NCBI GenBank assembly: GCA_030589225.1
Contig: JAUUWD010000007.1
Coordinates: forward strand, 1-13,494
Direction of reading: 5' to 3'
DNA length: 13,494 nucleotides
DNA from: Desulfobacteraceae bacterium
GTDB taxonomy: Bacteria > Desulfobacterota > DSM-4660 > Desulfatiglandales > Desulfatiglandaceae
This document shows positions 5,293 through 11,765 of this stretch, piece after piece; positions within the stretch are counted from its first letter, which is position 1, and each line of letters starts with the position of its first letter. Both the position numbers and the translations under genes were made by a program. Under the pieces are notes generated by a model. It did no database searches. It was given only the letters and a program-made list of their open reading frames with translations, and had not been told where the DNA came from.

Positions 5293-6978
5293 GTGGAAGA
5301 GCATCAAAAAGCAAAGCTGCTTAAAAAAATCATTGACAGTGACGGCCTTCCCTCACTTTCTCCGCTTGCCATCCAGCTGGTTGAATTTGCTGCGGACGAT
5401 CAGAGCTCCGCACGGGATTTGGCCTCAATCATTGAAAAAGATCCCGGCCTGACAACGCGGCTTCTTAAATTGGTCGGCAGTGCCTTTTTTGCCCGTGTTC
5501 AGCGGATTACCTCGGTTACTCATGCTGTTACCCTCTTAGGTTTCAAAAGAGTGCGCATTATGGCCTTAAGCCTTTCGTTGCGCGATACGTTTCCCATGGG
5601 CAAGATAAAAGGCATGGATTATGATCATTTCTGGAAGACTTCTCTTTACAGGGCCCTGATTGCACAAAATCTCGCCCAATCCGCACAACCTGATGAACTG
5701 AAAGCAGAAGAGGGGTTTATCGCTGGCTTGATCCTGGAAATTGGAATGCTGATGCTTTATGCGGCCTCATCTGATGAAATAAAGCAGGCATTTCCTGGAG
5801 GCAATGTGCCCCTGGAAGAAGTCGTCTCCTGGGAGGAGGATAATTCGGGGGTCAATCACAGGGAGGTGGGGGCCCTCGTCTTCAGGCGGTGGCGCTTTCC
5901 AGAGTATCTGGTGGAGAGCCAGAAGTATTTCGGGTCAGAGGCCCTTCAGCCGGACAAGCCGATCCTGTGCAAAATCGTTGAGCTGGCAAGGAGGCTTACA
6001 GAAATCGTATTCGGTGAAACAGGGGACTTATATGATATTCAACAACAGGCTGAAAACCTCTTGAAATTAAAGAGCGAGGCGGTCAATAGAGTCCTGTCAG
6101 AGACCTTTGACAAGGTGGAAGACCTGGCAGAGCAAATGAGTATTGAGGTTGACTCACAGACCGATGTTTTAAATGTCATGGAGAAGGCAAATCAGGCCCT
6201 CGCTCGAATCAATGCCTCTATAGAGAGTTCCTTCCAGGGTCTTTTGGATCATGTGAACCAGTATGACCGATCATTGACCCGTATGTCTGAGGACATGGCA
6301 CGGGACCGCAAAGACATCCTTCAAAACACCCTGGATGCAGTAGCCCACGAAATTCGCAATCCCCTCCTGGCTATCGGAGGCTTTGCCAGGAGACTGGCAG
6401 GTCAGGCCACAGAAGAAAATCGTGGCAGACAATATGCCAGGATCATTGCTCAAGAGTCTGCACGTCTTGAGAGTGTTTTAAAGGAGATGATGGAGTATTC
6501 CAGGGCGTATGAGCCCACCCTCACTGAAAAAGACCTGCTTCCAATCATAGACGTGCTACTCAACGGGCTTGATGACTTTTTTCGTGAAAAGGACATCAAT
6601 GTTGTCCGGGATTTTCCTCAAGGACCAGCCCTGTTACCTTTGGAAATGGATGGTATCAGCAGGGTTTTCGATCAGATTTTTAATAACGCCATTTCCATGA
6701 TCGGCCCAAACGGTGGCACGGTGACCGTATCCGTCCAACCCATGGATCAAATCAGGGAGATATTGGTCAGCATTTCCGACAATGGTCGTCACATACCAGA
6801 TGATATCCGAGATGCCCTTCTCGATTCAAATCCTTCCGCTAAAACCTTCGGAGAGGGACTGGGCATGCCCATGGCGCGTAAGATAATAGAAGCTCACAAT
6901 GGCCGAATCGAAATAGAAGAGCGAGCAGGTCGCGGCAATACCGTCAATATCTATCTCCCAATTTCCGAAAGAAGATAA
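5293..6978 (+). CDS. HDOD domain-histidine kinase fusion
   Basis: A 561-residue protein. Residues 15-215 form an HDOD domain, recognised by GLPSLSPLAIQLVEF, IIEKDPGLTTRLLKL and ITSVTHAVTLLGFKRVRIMA. HDOD is a catalytically dead HD relative used for signalling. A helical linker with coiled-coil character follows (about 245-345). A HisKA dimerisation domain has the H-box AHEIRNPLLAIGGF, with phosphoacceptor His352. The ATPase domain has the N-box QIFNNA (461-466), G1 SDNG (495-498) and G2 GEGLGM (520-525). All catalytic boxes are present, so autophosphorylation is likely. There are no membrane segments, so it would sense a cytoplasmic cue. GTG 5293 is the only standard start after an upstream in-frame TAA; its ribosome binding site is weak. 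The stop codon directly abuts the ATG of the PleD-like gene, a strong hint that the two are partners. Confidence 0.88.
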   Translation: MEEHQKAKLLKKIIDSDGLPSLSPLAIQLVEFAADDQSSARDLASIIEKDPGLTTRLLKLVGSAFFARVQRITSVTHAVTLLGFKRVRIMALSLSLRDTFPMGKIKGMDYDHFWKTSLYRALIAQNLAQSAQPDELKAEEGFIAGLILEIGMLMLYAASSDEIKQAFPGGNVPLEEVVSWEEDNSGVNHREVGALVFRRWRFPEYLVESQKYFGSEALQPDKPILCKIVELARRLTEIVFGETGDLYDIQQQAENLLKLKSEAVNRVLSETFDKVEDLAEQMSIEVDSQTDVLNVMEKANQALARINASIESSFQGLLDHVNQYDRSLTRMSEDMARDRKDILQNTLDAVAHEIRNPLLAIGGFARRLAGQATEENRGRQYARIIAQESARLESVLKEMMEYSRAYEPTLTEKDLLPIIDVLLNGLDDFFREKDINVVRDFPQGPALLPLEMDGISRVFDQIFNNAISMIGPNGGTVTVSVQPMDQIREILVSISDNGRHIPDDIRDALLDSNPSAKTFGEGLGMPMARKIIEAHNGRIEIEERAGRGNTVNIYLPISERR

Positions 6979-7914
6979 ATGTCAGACAATTTTCCCATAT
7001 TGATAGCAGAAGATGACCCGGTGTCGCGAAAGCTTCTTGAAAAGGTCCTTATTAAGGCGGGAAATAAGGTCGTGTCCGTGGAGAATGGACAAAAGGCCTT
7101 AGAGCTTTTCAATGATAAATTTTTTCCCATCGTTCTGACAGACTGGATGATGCCGGAGATGGATGGCCTCGAATTATGTCGGGCAATCAGAAAAAACACC
7201 TATCCAGGGTATGTATTCATAATCCTCCTTACGGCAAAGGATTCTAAAGATGACATTATCAGGGGATTAGGAGCAGGTGCCGATGATTATTTAACCAAAC
7301 CATTTAGCCATGCCGAATTAGTCGCACGCCTTAACACTGGAAAACGTGTGCTGGAACTGGAAAGATCGTTAAAGGATGCCAACGAAGAGATAAGGGTTCT
7401 ATCCATAACTGACCCGCTTACCGGGACCTATAATCGCGGTTACCTGACGGAACGCCTTCCTCAGGAGATCAAGAGGGCAAGGAGATACAGTAGAGCCCTC
7501 TCCATAATCTTATGTGATATCGATCATTTCAAAAAAGTGAACGATACTTATGGGCACCTGGTAGGTGATCGGGTATTGAAAGATTTTGCCCAGTGTATCA
7601 GACACTCGATCCGTCAGGATGTGGATTGGACGGCCCGGTACGGTGGCGAAGAATTCCTGATTGTGCTTCCCGAGACAGATGTCAACGGGGCCTCCGTAAT
7701 GGCGGAAAGACTTAAAAGCGAATTATCCCAAAGGGTCACTGAGACGCAGGGGAAGAAAATATCCATCACAGCCAGTTTTGGAGTAGCCGGTTTTGGCCCT
7801 GACACCCCTGATGAAATGATCTCGCCTGAAGCCATGATCAGCAAGGCGGACAAATACCTTTATCAGGCAAAGCGGGAGGGGAGAAACAGGGCCATGGAAG
7901 GGCCGTTAGATTAA
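6979..7914 (+). CDS. PleD-like response regulator, REC-GGDEF diguanylate cyclase
   Basis: A 311-residue protein. The receiver domain (1-120) has the acidic pocket E11/D12/D13, phosphoacceptor D55 in TDWMMPEMDG, T85 and K107 in TKPF, all intact. A helix (about 121-142) leads to a GGDEF domain with DPLTGTYNRGYL (145-156), CDIDHFKKVNDTYGH (179-193) and GGEEF (222-226), so it should make c-di-GMP when phosphorylated. At the allosteric inhibition position the sequence is QDVD (213-216) instead of RxxD, so product feedback may be weak or lost, unlike the first cyclase of this array. The ATG follows immediately after the TAA of the HDOD kinase and the gene is cotranscribed with it. The likely phosphodonor is that kinase or the following hybrid kinase. 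Confidence 0.92.
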   Translation: MSDNFPILIAEDDPVSRKLLEKVLIKAGNKVVSVENGQKALELFNDKFFPIVLTDWMMPEMDGLELCRAIRKNTYPGYVFIILLTAKDSKDDIIRGLGAGADDYLTKPFSHAELVARLNTGKRVLELERSLKDANEEIRVLSITDPLTGTYNRGYLTERLPQEIKRARRYSRALSIILCDIDHFKKVNDTYGHLVGDRVLKDFAQCIRHSIRQDVDWTARYGGEEFLIVLPETDVNGASVMAERLKSELSQRVTETQGKKISITASFGVAGFGPDTPDEMISPEAMISKADKYLYQAKREGRNRAMEGPLD

Positions 7915-7959
7915 ATGAGCATTGCACAATCAGGGTCAAAGACAGCAGGAGTTGATTCC

Positions 7960-9891
7960 ATGAAAAAAAATGTGCTGGTCGTGGATAACAATCCGGTAAT
8001 CTTGAAGTTTATGACCAATTTGCTTGAAAAGAAGGGCTGTCAGGTTCAAGTAGCAGAAGACGGTCTTACTGCCCTTGACATTTTGGAATCATATGTTCCG
8101 GACGTCATATTTGTTGACCTGGTAATGCCTAATATAAGTGGAGACAAATTGTGCCGGATTATTCGCAAGATGCCGGAGTTGAAAGGCGTCTACCTTGTTA
8201 TTCTTTCAGCAATTTCTGCCGAGGAAGAGGTGGATATTATTGAATTCGGCGCCAACGCCTGTATTGCCAAGGGGCCATTTAATAAAATGGCGCAACACAT
8301 TCTTTTTACCATGGGTCAGTCGGCACAGAGGGCGGAAGATGGCCTGCCAGGCAAAATACTGGGGATTGAGGATGTCAATCCGCGGGCAATTACAAAAGAG
8401 TTACTATCTTCTAAAAAGCATCTGGAAGCTATCTTGAAGAATATGTCTGAAGGCATTCTAGAGCTTACACTGGAACAAAAGATAATATATGCCAATCCTG
8501 CCGCCATTTCCCTCGTTGGCATTCCTGAGGAAAAGCTGTTAGCTTCAAGTTTCATAGAGCTTTTTTCAAGGAATGATCGTGAAGGAATCAAGAACCTGCT
8601 GGAGTTCAGAGGTCAGTCGCTTAAAAATATTACCGAGGACTCACCGGTGATATTAAACGGCAAAGAGGTTTCGTTGAGCCTCATGTCTTTTAAAGATGAA
8701 GAGCGTCATTCCATTGTTGTCATTGTGAGTGATGTTAGTGAGCGAAGGCGAATGCAGGCCCAGCTCCAGGAAGCTCAGAAAATGGAGGCCATCGGCACGC
8801 TGGCAGGGGGTATTGCCCATGATTTTAACAATCTGCTTATGGGCATTCAAGGCAATGTATCTTTGATGCTCCTGGACGTTGATTCAACGCATCCACACAA
8901 ACAAAGACTGATTACCATTGAAAAACTTATCCAGGGCGGATCAAAGCTGACGACACAGATTCTGGGGTATACCAGGGAAGGAAAATATGAAGTCAGGGCC
9001 ATTGACCTGAACCAAATAGTAGAAGAAACAGCTGAAACCTTTGGAAGGGCCAAAAAGGACATTACGGTTCATCGCGACCTTGCTGGGGACTTGCTGACGG
9101 TTGAGGCAGACCAGGGGCAGATAGAGCAGGTCCTTTTGAGCCTGTACGTGAATTCATGGCAAGCAATGCCTGGCGGCGGGAATATTTTCTTGAAGACAAT
9201 GAGTACCTCCGACAAGGATATGAAGTACAAAATGTATAAACCCAAGCCGGGCAACTACGTCCTTTTCACTATAACCGATACAGGGACGGGCATGGACAAA
9301 AAGACCCGGGGACGCATTTTTGATCCATTCTTTACAACCAGAGGGATGGGAAGGGGCACGGGTCTTGGTTTAGCCGCTGTTTACGGTATAATAAAAGGGC
9401 ATGGCGGGTACATTGATGTTGATTCAGAGAAGGGATCTGGGACAACTTTCAGCATTTATCTGCCTGCTTCAGAAAAACAGGCCGCAAAAAAAGAGGAACC
9501 GGCTGAGGAGGTCTTAAAGGGGACAGAAACGGTTCTTTTTGTGGATGATGAGGGTATGATTATTGATGTTGGCCGGGAGATTCTGAAAACATTGGGCTAC
9601 CAGGTCTTATTGGCCAGGGGTGGAAAAGAGGCAATTGAGGTCTATAAGGCGAACAAAGACAGGATTGATATGGTCATCCTGGATATGATCATGCCAGATA
9701 TGGGTGGCGGGGAAACCTATGACCTTCTAAAGAAAATCAACCCTCAAATAAAGGTTCTTCTTTCCAGCGGGTACAGTTTAGAAGGGCAGGCACAGGAAAT
9801 CATGGAACGTGGCTGTAATGGGTTTATTCAGAAACCCTTTGACGTGAAACAGCTATCCGCCAAAATAAGAAAAATCCTCAAGAAAAAATAG
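7960..9891 (+). CDS. Hybrid histidine kinase, REC-PAS-HisKA-HATPase-REC
   Basis: Read from ATG 7960 this is 643 residues; ATG 7915 (658 residues) abuts the previous stop but has no well-placed ribosome binding site, while AGGAG lies eight bases before 7960. The first receiver (about 1-115) has phosphoacceptor D53 but its acidic pair is VDNN, with Asn where a second acid is usual. A PAS domain (about 150-260) precedes a HisKA H-box GIAHDFNNLL with His287. The ATPase domain has an N-box-like LLSLYVNSWQAM, G1 DTGTGM and G2 GRGTGLGL. A second receiver (about 522-640) has VDDE, D575 in ILDMIMPDMG and K625 in QKPF, all intact. No membrane helices are present. It is the last gene of the signalling array and convergent with the J-domain/REC gene 20 bases away; no terminator is visible between them. 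Confidence 0.9.
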   Translation: MKKNVLVVDNNPVILKFMTNLLEKKGCQVQVAEDGLTALDILESYVPDVIFVDLVMPNISGDKLCRIIRKMPELKGVYLVILSAISAEEEVDIIEFGANACIAKGPFNKMAQHILFTMGQSAQRAEDGLPGKILGIEDVNPRAITKELLSSKKHLEAILKNMSEGILELTLEQKIIYANPAAISLVGIPEEKLLASSFIELFSRNDREGIKNLLEFRGQSLKNITEDSPVILNGKEVSLSLMSFKDEERHSIVVIVSDVSERRRMQAQLQEAQKMEAIGTLAGGIAHDFNNLLMGIQGNVSLMLLDVDSTHPHKQRLITIEKLIQGGSKLTTQILGYTREGKYEVRAIDLNQIVEETAETFGRAKKDITVHRDLAGDLLTVEADQGQIEQVLLSLYVNSWQAMPGGGNIFLKTMSTSDKDMKYKMYKPKPGNYVLFTITDTGTGMDKKTRGRIFDPFFTTRGMGRGTGLGLAAVYGIIKGHGGYIDVDSEKGSGTTFSIYLPASEKQAAKKEEPAEEVLKGTETVLFVDDEGMIIDVGREILKTLGYQVLLARGGKEAIEVYKANKDRIDMVILDMIMPDMGGGETYDLLKKINPQIKVLLSSGYSLEGQAQEIMERGCNGFIQKPFDVKQLSAKIRKILKKK

Positions 9892-9911
9892 AGGTATATC
9901 TTTATTGACAA

Positions 9912-10604
9912 TCATACAAATACATTAATACTGGCCGGTTCATCGAGGCCATCTTTTAGATAATCTCTGACCAGGTCCAGCATCACACTGATCTTAAATG
10001 GTTTTGAAAGGGTAGGGTATCCGTATTTCAAGATTTCTTCATCAAGTTTCCGTTTCAGTCTGTTGATCCCAAAAAAGCCGCTGATAAAAATTACTTTGAC
10101 TTGAGAATTCGTGTCTCTAATCTTCCTTATAAGCTCCAGTCCGCTCATCTTTGGCATTACCACGTCTGTGATGACCAGGTCCGGCTCAAATTTGCAGTAA
10201 ACCTGAAAACCACTGTCTCCATTCACCGCAACCCTTACATCATAGCCTTCCATTAAAAAAACGTCCCTGAATATCTCCTGTAATCCGAACTCGTCTTCAA
10301 CAACCAGAATTTTCTTTTTTCTCTTATTGTGTTTCTTGATTCCCCTTTTGATCACTTCTACGAGTTCTTCATCTTTCATATTGCTAATGAGTCGGCTAAC
10401 CCTGTTCAGCCTTTGCTGGATCATTTTTGCTTTTACCATATTCTTCGGATTCAGGTCAGGATGATAAACCTTGCTTAAGAGCCTGTAACTGGACCTTATA
10501 TAGGACAGTACCGCCCTGTCGCCCAGCTCAGAATAAATCTCTCTCGCCTTATCAAGTAGACCGAGATAAATAAGCTCTTTTTCCAGATCAATGTTATTTT
10601 TCAA
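9912..10604 (-). CDS. J-domain-like/response-regulator receiver fusion
   Basis: A 230-residue protein. Residues 35-75 read YIRSSYRLLSKVYHPDLNP, then KAKMIQQRLNRVSRLI. The HPD tripeptide (48-50) between a basic amphipathic helix and a second helix matches helices II and III of a DnaJ J-domain, the part that stimulates DnaK ATPase. Residues 97-217 are a receiver domain with E103/D104, phosphoacceptor D147 in ITDVVMPKMSG, S175 and K201 in SKPF, all intact. A basic linker (HNKRKKK) joins the two. There is no DNA-binding or enzymatic output domain, so output may be through a chaperone partner or a protein contact. The start is TTG at 10604-10602 with AGGGA ten bases upstream. It is divergent from the secreted repeat protein and convergent with the signalling array, so it is a candidate receiver for those kinases. 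Confidence 0.85.
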   Translation of the reverse strand: MKNNIDLEKELIYLGLLDKAREIYSELGDRAVLSYIRSSYRLLSKVYHPDLNPKNMVKAKMIQQRLNRVSRLISNMKDEELVEVIKRGIKKHNKRKKKILVVEDEFGLQEIFRDVFLMEGYDVRVAVNGDSGFQVYCKFEPDLVITDVVMPKMSGLELIRKIRDTNSQVKVIFISGFFGINRLKRKLDEEILKYGYPTLSKPFKISVMLDLVRDYLKDGLDEPASINVFV

Positions 10605-10661
10605 TGTGTATTATTCCCTGGGCGTCTTAATGGGTGAACATTTATAATAAAACAACTCTTA

Positions 10662-10677
10662 AGCGAAGATCATGCCA
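10662..10677 (-). promoter_or_regulatory. Candidate sigma-54 promoter of the J-domain/REC gene
   Basis: On the minus strand TGGCATGATCTTCGCT has the -24 GG and -12 GC with the exact 10-base spacing. It departs from TGGCACG-N4-TTGCW at two positions (T for C after TGGCA, C for T in TTGC). The start would be near 10651, about 47 bases before the TTG codon. It is weaker than the candidate on the other strand. Confidence 0.4.
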
Positions 10678-10895
10678 ATATATGCATACAAAGGATATTT
10701 CAAAGCTTGCATATAGTTAGCACACTGCCGCGCTGAAAATGGAGGATGTGTGTAAAGAAATACCACTCCTTTTAGATGACTCTATTCCATTTATTGGCAG
10801 TTTTTTGCCCTATTCAGCATCCTGCATTGGCAAGGTCTAAAGGTAATAATTAGAATTGCTGGCACGATCCTTCGAAGTGTGATTTGGCTGTCAGG

Positions 10896-10911
10896 TGGCA
10901 TGATAGTTGCT
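10896..10911 (+). promoter_or_regulatory. Sigma-54-type (-24/-12) promoter of the secreted repeat protein
   Basis: TGGCATGATAGTTGCT matches the TGGCACG-N4-TTGCW consensus at every defined base except T for C after TGGCA. GG and GC are ten bases apart as required. Transcription would start near 10922, leaving a leader of about 114 bases. Such promoters need RpoN and an ATP-driven enhancer-binding protein, so the gene would be switched on by a signal instead of being constitutive. Confidence 0.6.
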
Positions 10912-11035
10912 GCTGTACACAGAATGGAGGATTGACTCTTCAGTTAAGAATAAGTAAAATGCACTCGCAAGCCACCAAGCATTCATAATATGGCAGTTAA
11001 TAGGCCATGAGCATTCCTTGAAAAGGAGGTAACCG

Positions 11036-11506
11036 ATGAGAAAATCAAATATTCTTGCTGGCCTTGCTCTTCTCTTCGTGGTGTTCTTTATGACTTTACC
11101 TGTTTATGGGGAAGTGTGCAGCACGGACACTGATGGCGACGGCTGGGCTGACGTATACGAAATAAAACTCGGCAGTGATCCAGATAACCCTGGAAGCATA
11201 CCGGTTTCTCTTGATGATCCTGACCAGGATGGTCTAAAAAACGTGGAGGAACGGGATGCAGGCACAGACCCCATGGATCCGGATACCGACAATGATCGCT
11301 TGTCCGATGCCCAGGAAGTCCGCAGCCGAATTACCGACCCCACTTGTGCGGATACTGATAGAGACGGTTTAAATGACTTTGACGAGGTACGCGCCGGAAC
11401 AGATCCTACCCATCCTGACACGGATGGAGACGGATGGTTGGATGGTGCTGAGAAGGCGGCTGGTTCAGACCCGCTGAGTCAAGTCTCGACACCGATAAAT
11501 CCGTGA
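11036..11506 (+). CDS. Secreted protein with thrombospondin type 3-like calcium-binding repeats
   Basis: A 156-residue protein. Residues 1-25 form a Sec signal peptide: basic MRKSN, hydrophobic core LAGLALLFVVFFMTLP, and probable cleavage after VYG. The mature part is almost entirely five repeats of about 20 residues of the form D-x-D-x-D-G-x-x-(D/N)-x-x-E...G(T/S)DP, at roughly 31-49, 61-79, 81-102, 106-124 and 128-146. The acidic DxDxDG loops bind calcium in thrombospondin type 3 repeats. The third repeat is the most divergent (DTDNDRLSD; ITDP). There is no anchor, LPxTG or C-terminal sorting domain and only two cysteines beyond the signal (28 and 104). AGGAGGT lies five bases before the ATG, a very strong site. 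It may be a periplasmic or extracellular structural or adhesion-related protein; substrate and partner are unknown. Confidence 0.88.
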   Translation: MRKSNILAGLALLFVVFFMTLPVYGEVCSTDTDGDGWADVYEIKLGSDPDNPGSIPVSLDDPDQDGLKNVEERDAGTDPMDPDTDNDRLSDAQEVRSRITDPTCADTDRDGLNDFDEVRAGTDPTHPDTDGDGWLDGAEKAAGSDPLSQVSTPINP

Positions 11507-11638
11507 GAAAAAGGGGCGCATGCATTTTAATAGCCTTTTGCCCTAATTTCTGATATATCCAATCACACCCAATATATGCTGCTATGCCCTGGAGCGGGGA
11601 AACAATTGTTTTATTCTCATGCCTTCTCCATTCAGAAT

Positions 11639-11665
11639 CCACAAATTAGTGGTTCAGATTTGTGG
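11639..11665. repeat. Inverted repeat CCACAAAT / ATTTGTGG
   Basis: A perfect 8-base inverted repeat (11639-11646 and 11658-11665) with an 11-base loop lies between the secreted-protein gene and the helicase gene. No T-tract follows, so it is not a classical terminator. It could be a weak terminator or a regulatory site. Confidence 0.4.
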
Positions 11666-11696
11666 TAAACCTACAACCCCTGAATCCCGCTTTCAG

Positions 11697-11713
11697 TCCC
11701 GCTTTTAGCGGGA
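11697..11713. repeat. Small hairpin TCCCGC-TTTTA-GCGGGA
   Basis: TCCCGC (11697-11702) pairs with GCGGGA (11708-11713) around TTTTA. The word TCCCGCTTT also occurs just before (11685-11693), making a partial direct repeat. It sits in the leader of the helicase gene, about 50 bases before the start. It could be a REP-type unit or a leader hairpin. Confidence 0.4.
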
Positions 11714-11765
11714 AACCCGTGAACGCTTACAATTTCTTTTAAAAGGCACCTAAAAAATACACAAA

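Larger units (their letters stand above)
10605..11035. other. Divergent intergenic region with sigma-54-type promoter candidates
   Basis: This 431-base gap separates two outward-facing genes. It holds two GG-N10-GC promoter candidates, one per strand (listed separately), and several further TGGCA words. A short inverted repeat GGCA-TGCC with a T-rich loop lies at about 10796-10809. No open frame with a ribosome binding site was found. Its length leaves room for enhancer-binding-protein sites, but I could not identify one with confidence. Confidence 0.5.

Noticed and set aside
5252..5452. 66-codon frame starting GTG before the HDOD-kinase
   Set aside because: It overlaps the HDOD coding region in another frame and has no recognisable features.
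9892..9911. Bidirectional terminator between the convergent hybrid kinase and J-domain/REC genes
   Set aside because: The 20-base gap has no stem with a T-tract.
10860..10875. TGGCACGATCCTTCGA as a third sigma-54 promoter
   Set aside because: The -24 box is perfect, but the -12 position has CG where GC is required.
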